Source of the DNA: Lutraria lutraria
Lineage: Eukaryota > Mollusca > Bivalvia > Venerida > Mactridae
DNA: 64,000 nt
Direction of reading: 5' to 3'
NCBI GenBank assembly: GCA_964023205.1
Contig: OZ026844.1
Coordinates: 7,912,416 to 7,976,415, forward strand
Below, piece by piece: positions 13,106-28,100 of the stretch. How positions within the stretch are numbered: the first letter of the stretch is position 1; every line of letters starts with the position of its first letter. A program made the translations under genes and the position numbers. The notes below the pieces were generated by a model. That model made no database searches. It was not told where the DNA came from and worked only from the letters and a program-made list of their open reading frames with translations.

Positions 13106-16100
13106 ATGTAACGGCACATTGACTACAAAAAACAATATGCCAGTGAAAACGGGAACCGGCAAGACTCCTACATGTAAAGTTTGCGGGGACGAATCCTCTG
13201 GTTACCATTATGGCGTGGATTCATGCGAGGGTTGTAAGGTGAGTGATGTATATATCTTTGAGAGTCCAGGCCCAGAGATGAAATTGGAGAGCAGATTCCA
13301 CTCTCAAATCTCCATTCCATTCTCAAAGTATTAGGTTTGAAAAAGAAAACAGAGCTATTTGATGTTTAAATTCATGTTCAGATCAATTATACTGTCAGCC
13401 TAATGTATCAGTGATATCTTTATTGTCAGATCTTACTTGTCTTAGAAATTTTGAAACACAAGTTATGCGATTTGAGCTCAGGAGTCCCGATTTTATAACC
13501 TTGGGGCTGATCTGCAAGCTGAGCTCCATGGATTAAGTGCAAGGTCTACGGACATCAGTGACGTGGGTGCAAACCCTAGGTTTTTAAAAATAATGTTGTA
13601 TGCATTTATTTGTAATGATTGTATGAGTCATTTATAAGTCGAAATGAAGGAGTTATGATTTATGGATGAGTGCCACATGGGCATTTCTCTTTATTTATGA
13701 AGACAATGGCAGCGAAAGTTGAATGCTTTAAAGGTATAGAACTTTCTGATATTCTGGCTTTTGTCTTCATGGCCTGCTTGGTTATAAATAACTTAATCAA
13801 TGTTGTGAGAATATAATCCAGATTCTCTTCTAGAAAAAATGGCAGATTGCCCCAAAACAAACTTATTGCTTATAGTATGATTTATTAGTTGGTCTATTGT
13901 GACTGTTCTTTTCTCTCCATTCTGTTCTGTAGTTTTCCAGTGTGAAAGATATTTGTCGGGTTTATTCTCATTTTGACGGCTGAAGTTTTAGAGTAATTTT
14001 AGACTGGTTCTGTATATTTCTATTCATTATCCAGTAAACTTGGAATTTCAAATATTCAATAAATTCATATTTATGAGATATATGTTGAACTGCTGTTTAC
14101 TGCCAAATCCATTTGATCTTTGGATGGTCCTCTATTGAGAGTTAATAAATTATGCCCTGGCTGTTGAAATCAGCCGCTTCTTAGGGTAGAGTCACTTGTT
14201 TTATGTAGACTTATTTGCTAAAAAAGCTTTATGCACAATGCGGAGTAAAGGGTCAGCATTTTCAGGATCACTGCTGAACTCTGGGTTGGTCAACCGACCT
14301 AAGTGAAGTTGTATTATCTGATGTTAATTAAACCAAAGTAATAAAATAAAGTATTTTTATACAACAATTACTGAGTTACTATTTTTGATATTTTTTTCAG
14401 GGATTTTTCAGGAGATGTATAACACAGGGAATGACTCATAAATGCTCAAATGAAGAAAAGTGTGAAATCACACCTTTTACCAGAAATTCCTGCCAGTATT
14501 GCAGATTAAAAAAATGTTTCGCTGTCGGAATGTCAAGAGAAGGTAAGACATAAAGAAATATTATGTTTGTCATGGCTTTCTAGACCAGTCTGGAACATGG
14601 GCAAGGTGTTTAGTAGGAATGTTTAGTAGGAATATTTTGTTGGAGGTTTTTGTCAGAAGGTTTTGTAAAAGGTTTTTGAAGTAATGTTTTGTGAGAATGT
14701 CTCATCTTGTGGTTGATTTGTGATCATTGTTAAGGTTCTGTCTCTTTCATCTGTGTACAAAGTTAACCAAGTATAACCAACTTCCATCAGACAAAAGTAA
14801 AAGTTCCTTCATGTTTCATTAGTTTCACAAGGTTGAATATTTTGTGCTAGACATGTTAACACATGTTTGGTGAATTGAATTAACATCTGACTGACACTAC
14901 AATCCTTATGTCGTATTCCTCTCTCTGTTTCTTTCTGTTATGTGCACAATGATTTAAAATTAGACAAATGATAGGTGGTAAACCCTCAGCAAGGCTTCAA
15001 ATTAGGCCGCCGGTCGTAAGACCAAGTCAGCCTTAATGGCTGCCAGTCCGGTAAAGAGTTACTGATCAACAGATCAATGGTTTGGTGAAATTTGAGCTGA
15101 TATATTGTCTAAAATGCATAATAACCCCAAAACTAACGTTTCGAGGGTTCAACGCAACAGTGTAGTAACTCATATTGAAATGAGAACAAGTTACTACAGT
15201 GTTGCGCTGAGCCCTCTGTTTCACTAATAAACAATAAGGAATTTCTGTTAATTATAATAATACCATATCATATGTAACATAATTATTATATGTAAGATAA
15301 AACTTTCATAAAGGGTCATGATTTCGAGCCCTGCTACCGATCAGGTCTCTTCATGTGAGAAAGTAGGCAGTTGCTTATGAAGGATGGGAGTCTAGTACTG
15401 GTTCTTCCCAGGAACAATGGTTAGGTGAACTGTCCGCCTCATATGACCCTGGCTGTTGAAAAGGGTTGTAAAACTCAAACAAACAAAATTTATATCTAGG
15501 TGGTCACTCAGTCAGGTTTTACTTTACTAGTATATATGATTAACCATATTTGAATTAAGATGTGATTCAATGAACGGATGGATCTCTTATTTGTTGGCAA
15601 TGGTGTTCACACCTTTATGTTTTATATTATCTGTTTCAATCTGTTATAGTCTTAAGATGTTTTTATCTTCAAATCAATTCAATTACTACACGCACTCAAA
15701 TCACCAGCTGGTTCCCTTTAACTTGTCTGTTATATGTTAAAATATTCTATTTATGTTTTAATTGCTGATAAACCTTTCTCTCCTTTCTTTAATCATGCAC
15801 TGGGTGAGTTCAAAAAGTTGAATATTCCTAAGGGGCTATTTAGTTCAATTGTTATGTAGTCTTGTAAAATTTGCTGACTTGCAGTTTCTGATAGTTGTTA
15901 AAAAATGGCCCTTTAATAGATATTTTTGTACTATTTGTTTCATAGCGTGAAGGGCAGTGTTTGTTGTGTCTGATATTGTTGTTCAGATTTGCGCTTAAAA
16001 CTTGTGAAAAGGATGTCTTGGTTAATACGTTTAATGAATATGATTAATATATTTTGATGGTAGACAGAGGTTTTTTGGTGTTGTTTTTCGGTTGTTTTTT

Positions 16101-19100
16101 TATAAATTAGTTAATGTAGCATTTTGGTGTTTTGTTACCAAGGCAATTTTTTTACCTTTTCAAGGTTGCTTGCTGACTTTAAAATTGGTTTACATGTTTG
16201 ATCTTCTTTTCTTAATTTTGCTTTCTTTGGTTTCTTTTCCAGTCTTTGCTTCAGATTTGTATCTTTATCCTCAGACTTCAACCTTGGTTGTATAATTTCA
16301 CAATAAAAAAACAACAACTCAGAAATATTAAACCTGTTTTGTAGTGAAGCTAGTGATTTATGGCTTCATTATGACAAGTGAATTCACGTCTGCTGATGTG
16401 AACTGTTGTATCTGCTTGCTTGTTTCCATTCATATAAGACGATCTACTCCCTGTCTGCCTTGCTAAAATAACTTGCTGTTTAAAACAACACCAAATTCTT
16501 TCGGAGGGGGGGGGGGGGTTATGATATTTTTTGATAAGCACAAATTGTAGATAGTTACACCAATGTCAGTCTTCAAATTTAGCTCCGGACCTTGGACCCA
16601 GTCCGTCAAAATTGCCATAGGACCGGTATATTTGAAAAGGTCAGTGGTCCGAAGGTCCAGTAAATTTTTCAATGATATTTTACTTTTACTATGTTTCAGA
16701 ACAAAAACTGAAATAATTTAATCACTATAAAAAAATATGGTTTCAGCCAAATCATATGAAATTTTGTTCCACTAAAAGTTTATTCGGTCCAGTAAAGTTT
16801 GCATTTTCACTGGACCGAATGTTTTTGGTGAAGACTGCAATGTTATTACGATCTTCATATTCTGAGGTCAATTGACTAGATCCAGTTTTGTAATTTCTCG
16901 TTCTAAATATTTATTTACATAAACTTTCCTAGACTGGTTATTTTACTTACATTATAGACATGATATACATTATAAGGTATTTATACGAGTCATAATTATC
17001 ATGTTACTAAATGAGGTTTGTGATCACAGTATGTAAAGATTACATTTTCTTAGTTGACTATACATGCATCACCTACGGTAGTTGACACCTGAGGTGTATT
17101 CATTTGATATATATATATCCAAACATTCAGCTGTATGCAGTGTTTTCAATAAGAGGCGACCACCAGAGGATAGAAATGAAATTTGACTGTCTAGAAATCC
17201 CAAATATATCATTTTATGACATTTCAACATTATTTCAGTTATATAGCATGGATAAGCATGGAAAGCTTCCTTCTATCAAGGTTTGGCCTCTCACAGGAAA
17301 ACTTAATAAAAACCTTGTGTATGCATAATAATGATGGAAATCTAGTGTCCTTGTAATTTCAGTCTGTGAAGAGTTTTCTCTCCTGGTAGTTATTTTTCTT
17401 GATTTTTCTCATGATTGCTATGTGCTAAGCTAGAACTACTAAGAAGTGTGATTCAGTTTGAAAATTGTTCTTGCTTTATTGTATCACTCTACCACAATCA
17501 AGGCTGGGGCGTATGAAGCAATTAAAGGTTGGGGGCGGGGCAAAGGGAGGTGGTGAGGTACCACATCTTGTCAACAGTAGAAAATAGTATTGATAATTTT
17601 GCATTCAGTGCATATTTTGGCTGTTTAATAAAAAATCCATTATTTTCGAGGGGCGCCGGTATATATATCACAGGAGTGCTAGTATGTTTACTGTCATGTC
17701 CGAATAAAACAATTTACCGTGTAAAACCGAGTGTGTCTGTGTTATTTTACCAATTATCGACTTCTGCCTTTGTTTGAGAAAAATGCCGTTGAATATTATT
17801 TTATTAACTACATAAAAGTTTACATCCTAACTAAACCGACAAGAACTAATTGTTAATAGCATAATTATGTTTGGTAAATGAATGACTGAATTTTATGGTG
17901 ATCAAACTACATGTGTGTTCATTTCAACCTGGTATTGTAAGATAAATAATTCATCATTTATTCACTGATATGATGTACAGTGTAACCTCTCTACAACAGC
18001 CACCAGAGGGAGGACCAAAATGGCTGTTATAAGGAGGTGACTGTATTTGAGAGAGTGAAAATAGAGTAAAACGTCAGTTTGGGATGCTAGTATACTGGCC
18101 GTAACAGGGAGGCACCTGTTGTTTGGATGTGACCATTCATGGAGGTCACATTGTAGTTGTTCACTTTTCATAAATTAAAAATAAATGATTTGTAAAAATA
18201 CCCCTGTAGGTATTTTATCAAATATAATGGTGTAGCTACCATTATTACATACAATATATTTGTTTAGTTTGGTGTGTATTGTTTTTTGTCACAAATCTTT
18301 TAGTTAGATTGCATAAACTTGAGAAATGATCAATTTCACAAAAGCAGTCAGCTGATCTTACAAACTAATACGCCTGTATCAGGTTACTGTAGATATGTTT
18401 CAATGTGTTTCTAACATGTTTTTTTCCAAGGATATTTCAATTATATACATTGGCCAGTTCACCTATTCAGTTTTCCTGGACTGTATTCTTACCAGTACTT
18501 ACTTATACTTCCTTAAGGAGCCAGCTGACTTCTCCACATACGGAGGAAATTTGACATTTTTGTGGTAACTGTAGAGTTGTCAGTACATATGTACCTAATG
18601 TATGTAGTTCATGACATGCTTGAATGATTTATTGCAGTGTAAAGTATGATAGAGGGATGATAAATAAGTTAAGTAATATAATATATTTACAGTACACTAC
18701 CAGGAAATACTCTATCCCCTGTCTAAATGATTAAAGTGAAGCAATTTTTTATATTCATTACTGATGTAATCTCACTTATTTTACTTGTTTTGATACTAAA
18801 AACATACAATGGGAGGTAACTGCATTAAGTTATGAGATTATTTATATTTTGTTATCTCCCTTGTTTTTGTGTTAGTTTGCAAAAGATAGACAACTGTACT
18901 TGGATATTCTGTTGTCTTTTATATTGGTTGTTCACCTTAACTAAATACTATGTGAAGGGCCACTTCCGAAAGAATCCACCGTGTGAATAAAGGCCATTCT
19001 TTTAAAATATAGACATAGATTATTTATAACGAAATGACCTCAGGTCTTTTTTCCCTTCTATAACAGAGGCCGAAATTCGGTGACTTCCCAATTGCAAAAA

Positions 19101-22100
19101 GGCTGTTTTTTTCCGCAGTTTTAGGCTTGAAATTCTCAAAATACAATGCTATTAATTCTAACTCAGTAGTCTAACCTTCTCAAAATTTGGCCAAATATCG
19201 CGCTTGAATTTCCCAAAATGAGAGGCTAATGCTCCTTCCCAATTTTTTTCAAAAAGGCCCTGGACCTGTAAATAAAGGTCATCTGTCAAAAAAGGCCACA
19301 TTATGTCTTTTTGAAGGTTTGACTGTATGTCTGTATATAGATATATATCTATTTCTATCTATGTCTGGGATACGTAGATGGGAAGGATAGTTGCTGAAAG
19401 TTATGTATTAAATGTGTGTGTGTTTCATCTAGGTATGATGTCCAGAAATAAGATTACCTGGTGCCCTTGGATTAACAGATTACTGGTAGTGTATGTAGTA
19501 TAATCCTTCAGGCAATTTAATTCTCCAGTTGTTGTATTATAACAGCTGATCATCCTAGACCTTGATCTTGGACATATTGTTAATGGTTGTACAAACAGTT
19601 TATGTTATTGGTCAGCTAGAAATTAGAGAATATCTAAATATGAATGAGACTACTCAAAACTAACTTAGTTACCACTGTCCGAGTCAGTATTAAACTCTTA
19701 ACAGTGGTCAGTATCTAGGTGCTTCTGTCCTCTAGGATTAAATATGTATCTTACAACCTTCATGTGATCTATGGATTATTTAAGCTGTCCTTGATCTTGT
19801 TTGTATGATGTACTACTACTATTGGTCATCTGTGTGAAGTGGTCAAGATCTCGGACTGCTGACCTTAGGTCAATGCTTTCTTCTTATTATACAAATACCT
19901 GTTCAAGGTAACATATTTAGTTGAAAACAAATTTAAGTAAATAAAATAGTTCACATGACATTATCATCTCTGTTTTTGAAAGACTTGAAATAAGGTCAAG
20001 TATGAAGGTTGGAAAATAAAAACAATTTTGAATTTATCTGTTCATAACAACCGTCTGCAAAATAGGCATATTTATTGAGAAGTTAAATTTCTTATTCTTG
20101 AAATAGTATTTTGGATGATGTGCTCAGACCTTTAATCGTCTAATGAACAGTGAATTGAAGGTAATTATTTCGGTTGATGTCATTGTTTTATTTTACTTTA
20201 ATTTACATAAGATTTCATATTTCATCTTCGATCTATTTTGTCTGCAAATTCCAGTTTGTTCATAGACTAGGAATTGCACTAGCCCACAGAATCTGATATG
20301 CTTAGCTTTTGTGCTGGTTCCAAGCATGCATGTGGTGAATGATGTCTGTTAGATTGATATCGTTTGGCAAATTAAATACTTCTGGTTAATCTCAAGTGGT
20401 TGGGGTGTTGATGCTGAATTTACTTCATGTTTTGATTTATGACAAAAATGGTGATTTTCCTTGCTTTGCGTGTGGAGATGTTGCCTGAGTTCCTTGTTGT
20501 AGGGTAACATAATGCTATAGTTTGGATACAGTCCCGGAAAACTGGTTAGGTGAATTGGACGCCATATATACCTGAAAAATAAGTGAAAACGGCGTTTAAA
20601 AAAAGCATACCGGTAAATACTGAGAGCTTAGCATTCACTTTCATGCTGAAATCATGAACTAAACGCTCAATTTTGAAACCCACAACTGTCGTCTAGGCTA
20701 CCATATCTTGGCAGCTTGTTTGCTCTTTTCTTGCATGCAGTTACACATATATATTTATTGAAGATTATTTTGAAATGATGAGCGTAAGCTGACAAGATGT
20801 TTGAAAATATAGTAAAATAATTTTCTTGGAAATACCTGTGCACTTGTCACTTGATGGTACGAATAAATCTACCTTTATACAGGTTTGTCATTAAAGAGAA
20901 ACAATTTTTATGATCAGTTTATAAAAACATCATAATAATGGCTATTTGTGATTATTTTATCAGTTTGGTAGAAATGACTTGTTTTATTTCTCAAAGGGAG
21001 GTAACTTCAACAGTAATAATACAAATTTCTCATAAAGTAGTTTGGATTACCTCCCTTACCTGATTCTGTTATAATTCGTCTGATGTTTAGGTGATCATTC
21101 AAAATGACTATTTGTATCGCTATGGTATTAATGTGCAGCAAGATCTGCAAGTAAATAAGCTCTGATGTTTTAATTCATATTAAACTTTAAAGATAAAAAA
21201 AGATTGGATCAATAAGTTTATAGATAAATCAGTTATTATGTTTCCTAGTGCAGTTCTTCGAAGGAAAAGTTCAAGCGAAACAGCCTTGACCTTAAACAGC
21301 TGATCAGTTCATGCTTTTTCTGCTGCCGTCTCTAAATATTTCATAAACTTTTCCAGAGTATTTTTTTTCAACCTTGACTTTATAAAACTTCTGCATGGCT
21401 TTCAGGCTCTGCCTTGTTCATTGTGTGAGTACTTCATGCATCATAGTTTATTAACCTTGATATATTAATATCGTAAAAGTGCATAACCGCCATTATCCTT
21501 ACAGAGTAGAGAAGAGGGGATGTTAATATAATTATCTTTTTAATGAATTCCCCATCTAACTGAGAAGTTGATCTTGCTGACATTGTGAATTTTGAAATTT
21601 ATGTTTTAGAAATAATGTCGTCGAGACTACTGAAGCTCGTCAAGACTACTGAAGCTACGTACATTGTACAGTTTTATGTTAAAATGGATTAATTACATTT
21701 TTATCAGATAAAGGCACTAGACTTGTATTGTTCACCAGTTATATGATGCTTCATATCCTAGGTCATGTTTCCTTAAAATCTTGATGTATTTCCTTCAAAA
21801 GCTTGTATACTCTGGATTCTATAGTTATTATATAAGGCCGTCCTTAAATCTTTTTGTTTGCAGTTTTCTGACCGACATTCAAAAGTCCCAGTTTAAAAAA
21901 ATTCATAGCTTGACAAATATATTTTTTCCAGCTTCTTGTTTTTAAGTACAAGATTAATCATGGTTCATGATGTTTAAAAATCCAATTGACGTACCAACTG
22001 TTAAATGTTAGGGTTTGCGCAAACCAATATTTTTTTTAAAAGGATATGACCTAATATATAAATATTAGTTGTAGAAAAATGAAAAAAATATTTTTTAAAC

Positions 22101-25100
22101 AGACCTTGTTATTGGACATGTTTGTGATAATACTAGTATATTTATACCCTGTCATGGTTTGAGATGTGTAATGTAATCATGGCAGACTATCTTCATCTGG
22201 TGGCAGGTATAGCTTGTATGTTTCATTCAAATTCACTATATCACAAAAATAGGTAATATTGTAAACAGTGGAACAGAGGTGACATGACTTGTGTGTGATT
22301 TTATTTATCTCGTGCACATGAGATACTAAGTGTATCGCTATGTGTTGCTATGTTGTGTACACAAGGTAATTAAGTCATGCCCATGAGTGACAAAGTCATG
22401 CTCACAAGATAAATAACATCTCATACAGTCATGTCACCTCTGTGCCAACGTGTGTATATGACACTATGATGACATAATTATATTATTAATGTGTTGGTAA
22501 TTCTTTGAAACTGACTAACTATGACTATGAATTCTACGTTATGAAGGTGTACTTGGAATTGGCAAAGTTTCTGAAGAAATGACCGCATTTTCTTGGCTTT
22601 TAAAACTTGGTTAAGGTGTATACTGCACAATAAAAAAAACAGTGACCTCTTGAACTTTCATAGAGAAAAAATGTTGCACTGAGGCTTTCATTTCTGCCTC
22701 ATTTTCTTTGTTACTGGCTGTTTTCTCGAATTAAATACCTTAATGACATTTTCAAGGTTTCTTGCTGGAAATTTACCAGACTCTACGATCCAGTTTACTA
22801 TGATAAGAATACCGGTAGGTAGTTATTCTATCAGTTCTGTACAGCTCATGATGCACTTGTATTGAGAGTCTGAAAATAGCTAACTGTGAAATTTTAAGTT
22901 AGATATCTCAAGCATCTTGAAAAAAATGGTTTCAATTTCTGTCTAAAACTTCTAAGTAAGCATTGGTTGTGTTTTTGGAAAATGATCATTTTAAATCAAG
23001 GGTACAGTATGGAACAGATTGAGCTATAAATAGTGTGCTCCTGATAGAAGCTTGTCCGCTCTAAGCTTTAATAGATGGAGTGTAAGGTCTATAGACTAAG
23101 TGCACCTCCGAAGTTTTATTTTTAGTCGGCAGGATACAAACAAAATGACATAAGCTCTCAGGGATTTTTTTTGGGCGATTTTATAGCTGAAATTCGGTCA
23201 TATTCCCAATGGAAAATAGTGTCTTTTTTCCCAATTCACAGAAAAAAATTCCCAGTTCAATCCAATGTTATTAATTTTATAAGTTCATTAACATCACTAT
23301 TGGTAGTAAATACCTTATACTGCTACTGTTCTATGGGAGAATAAGTAGAATAAGTTGAACTGTGCAAAAATTGTAGTTATACATTTTTTCCCAATTTTGA
23401 TAAAACACCGCGAAAATTCCCAATCCCAAGGGTATGGGTCATATTCCCAAAATACCGAGAAAAAACCCTGGCTCTGTAGAGCTTTTAAACTGACCTTGTG
23501 ACAAATTACTTTTAATGACATTTTGTCCTCCCTGCTGATAACTCTGGTGATAGCTTGTGGTGAACAGGGTTTGGACAGCTCTAAATTGTTGTTAAACTCG
23601 CTAAAACTTGTTGAAGTTTACTTATTAGCTACTTGATACTGAAATAACAATACAACTACTGTCAGCTGTTTCTGCAAGCTTGACCAACTTTTCCAGGTCA
23701 GAAATGGGTACACTAAGTTGACATAATTTAAAATTTTGAAAGTCTAATTATGGTGTATTGTAAATTTACTGGTTGAAATTTAGTTCAACTGAATGTCAAT
23801 CACATTGTGAGAGCCTCCTGAATGTCACACTCGTGTTTTCCCATGGTAGTAGTAAGTGCAGTTACTACTGTATTTAACATTTTAGGTCATACTTAAGTCC
23901 ATGCAGATGGCTACCTTGAATTTGACTTCATCTGTCATTGGTGATGCTTATCATTTCCAATTTTTTACCATTTCGAAACTTTCTTTATCATTACTTTGTC
24001 GCTGCAGGATATTTCTATGAAAATTTGACAAGAATGTCAATTTTTATCCAGTTTCCTCTAGATCCTTGTGGGAGGCTATGTTAGTGCTGGTTAGAATACA
24101 GTCCAGGAAAACTGTGGTTAGGTGAACTGGCCGCCGTGTGTATCCACTGGCTGAGCTAGTCACATGACACAAAGAAAATATTTGCAAGGCCAACTTCGAA
24201 AACCAATATAAAACTTGATCAACACAAAATTTGCTGAATAGACGTTTTTATTTTTGAACTCTTTCCCTGTTTTTCTTCTCCTAATTATTCTAAATGGTTA
24301 CCTTGGCGAATGATTATTATTGAGGGTAAGATCCTGGGTCATTTACCTGTAGAATAAACACCAGGGTGGCAATGGTTTACAGGTATCCATCAACATATAG
24401 GTCCCTGTGTTTGTTTGTTCCAATCAACTCTCCGAGGTCATGTTTGTATTACCCATTAGGCCAGTCTGTAAAAATACTTGGTTTCGTAAAAAAAATAATT
24501 CAAAACCTATTGCGATATTTTATGACAAAAGTAAGAAAAGTATCTTTAACTGAGCCCTGTGAATTTTACTGGAGTGTTCTGCATGATATATAGATATAGT
24601 TAAACTTACCTTAGTCCTACTAATTCGACTTTTTTGGTTGGCCAATTAGTGAACAAATTCGGAATTGCGGGATGGGGCGAAGTCAAAAGTGTCTCGTCGT
24701 CACAGTCTAATTAGTTGGACTATACTTACCTATGTTATAACTTGTTTAATTGTCCAGTCAGAAATATGACCAACAAGTATGTAATGAAGGCCATAGTACA
24801 GTTACACATGTGAAAAAAGGCCACCTTTAGGAAAGATTATAGGTGACCTTTATTGACAGGTGGCCTATATTCACTGGTTGTTTGTTCTAAATAATCAATA
24901 AATGTTTGTAAGGAATGGCCTTTATTCACAGGGTGGCCTTTATTAGGTGTCTGCTAGCATAGGTTTATCTGTACATGTAATACAATGTAGCCTTGAAAAT
25001 TTCATCTTGTTTCTATTGTGGAGATGTAAAGTTGCTCAAAGAACAGTGTGGCTGTACATCAAAGGTGAAAGATATCTGTTAATATAGTCTCTGAACTTCT

Positions 25101-28100
25101 TCAGACTAGCATGTAAAAAAACATTACAAGATATTTGACTTGGTTTATTTCCCATTGCTGCAAACCTTGACCAATAACAAATAATTGTTGTTTATATTTA
25201 ATTTTTTTTTATATATTACATATTTTTTAGTATGATTCATTCTGAGTGTGAGCTGTAAACAAATTAAGATATTAAGAATTTAGGTTTCTGATGTTTTGTA
25301 AATCAGATTCTCATATAATTATAGTAGCTAGCTAAGACCAATCTTCTATTTTTGGAGCAGTGAATGAACTGGCAATATAATTGTTTACTGATGCCTTTGA
25401 ATCTAGCTGTCTGGAACCTCTGGCTTTGATAAGCAAAATGATAAGAAGGGGGGTTCAGTGTAAACTTTTTACCTGTGGGAAATGATCATACAGTGCATGC
25501 AGCTATAGAGAATTTGGTTAATGTATGTATACAAATACTGTTGAAATTCGGTCACTAATCACTGACCAAGATACCAAGATAATGGACAGGTCTGGTCAGA
25601 TTATCTGTATGTTGTTCTGGTTCTTTTCTCTTGATTCATCTGTATTCTAATGTTATTTAAGACTTATCTATAAAAATAGCCAAATTAAATTCATGTATGA
25701 GAAATCTAAAATTGTACTACCAGTAATTGGGGTACCTGCTGTGATTATTTACAAGTCTTACCCGGGCAAAGTTGGACGGTTTTGTGTATTTTCAATACTT
25801 TTGTTAAATTATTAAGTAAATTATAATCCTGTCGTATATTTACATTTAATATGTGTCAGAGCATAGGTATTTTTCACTCATTTCAGTCTTCTAATTAGTG
25901 GGTTACCCCTGCTTGAAAGGATTTTTTCCCTTCTTTAAGTCTTTTGGGGGACAACCTTTTTTTTCGGAGTATATTGTCAGGCAACCTATCACAAAAAATT
26001 AATTCAAAGACTGTCATTTACTGCCTGATATTTTTTTATTCAAAACATTTTTTTTATTAACTATGATAGATAATTGTTACAATATAGCAGTGTTAGCAAA
26101 ATAAACTGAATATACCTATAATTGACCAAATGGTAACAACTATGCTGTAGGTACAGTATATAATTATTTATACCACGTTTATGTCTCTCCCACACCTAAT
26201 TAACTTGTCACATTATGGTAACTGACCGATCTATATACAGCTGCGTTATGAGTGTCTGTACGCTTTTCTGACAGAAAATCCTTGAAATTTATTTACAGAA
26301 CTTGCTGACGTCAGCTGTTTTTATTTTCGGTGTTTTGTTAACATCTACTGTCAGAATCATTGGTCATGCAGTTGGTTGATGTCAGGATGTTTTTCATGGC
26401 TTGATTGGCCATATGTAGAAACAGGTCATAGACCTGTGGTGCATGATATTTTACGTCCATGTACACGCGTTCAACAGTCTTGTGTACGTGCATTATAATT
26501 CATCGCTCATGTCTTCTAGCATGAATGAATGAATGTACCTGGCTACATTATATATATTAACCCTACAAATATCCCCAATGAAAGCAGTGTTTTGTTTTGC
26601 TTAAGTGTTATTTTTTTCATGTTGTTTGTCTGCTTTTTTCTACTTCGTTCATATCTTGTCGAGGGAGGGGTGGGGGGCGTTCAAATAGGTACCAGAATAC
26701 TTGGAAGATGCCAAATAAATGATTAATCTCATCTATCATCAGCCATCATTTTTGTTTCATCATTTGAGTGTTATGAGCCTTCTGTACTTTTGACACGCCC
26801 CTTATGTGTCTATAATGAAGCCCTTTAACTTGTAGTTACAAATAATGACTGATACCAAATAGAGCATAATTCTTACATCTTTTGATTTTTAAGGACTTAT
26901 TTAAAAAAAAATTCCCAAAATTAGTTTTACCTTTTAAAGCAGAAAACATTAAATTGAATCAAATAACAAATTGGAAAAGAATTTGGTTAATTAGAAATGT
27001 ATGAAAAATTCACCTTTGCATTCCGAGTTAATTTCCAATTGCTTGTCAATTAAATTACCCCCACCTGTCATACTCCACCTGTCAATAAAAAATCCATTTC
27101 ATTGGGAAACTGTTGCAGAACTATTTTTCTTATACTATCAAAGTAAGTATTTTAGGAGGGGATGGGGAATTCAATATTATTATTTATTCTTTTTTGCTCA
27201 TAGAATTTGTTATTTCCAAAACTTCTATCAAATATTGTTGTTTACTTCACAGTTTATTTTGTTTACAACTATTTATATGAAACATTCCAGTCAATATTTA
27301 TAATGCTTTTTTCAGTTAGTTAATCTTTCACTCATTGCAAGGCGTGTTTCTTCATCATCAAATAAATTCAGTCAAGGCTTATAGTTGAAATTTCTTAAAG
27401 AATTGGTTTATCAAAATTCATCTAGTTCAAAATCATCAGGTCTTGGGTGTTTTCTTTGTCAGTGTTCATGCAGACATCTCCTGATCCAAACTTCGTACAT
27501 TTTCATTGGTTGTTACCGGGGTGCCCAATTACATGTACCTACTTACATACATAGGTTACAGTAGACGGTTCTATGTTAAATTATTCACAGCTGATCACTG
27601 CATGTAGAGAACCAGTCCATTTTAACGTAGGGGGGATCTGGTTGGATTTAAACTCTTTTTTCAATTGCCCACACAATCTCAGATGACCAATTAAGAAGGT
27701 GATTAGTTGAGAACGTCTATTATGATTATTTGACCTTTCACAAGTCCTTATCCTACACTTTGTTAATGTTCCATTGTCTGCTTGACCTTTGGCTTTAACC
27801 TGTCTCCCCCACAGCTATTTATGGCTTAATTTCGAGGTGAAATTATTGTGAATGGTACAATTGTCCAACTTTTTGCAAAAACTAGGTGAGTTGATCGAAT
27901 TCTAGGATTTGGTATAAATATGACCCTTTCATAGCCCAACATTCATTCTTCTTTTTGGGAGAGGTAAGTCATTTGCACATTTATTTAATTCTTTGTAATA
28001 TTTTCTATATTTTTTTAACTTTGTTTTATGTGGTTTTGATTTGGTTACAGTATTTTATTTATTAACTTCAAGATTCTACTATTTTTGCATCAAAGTGTGA

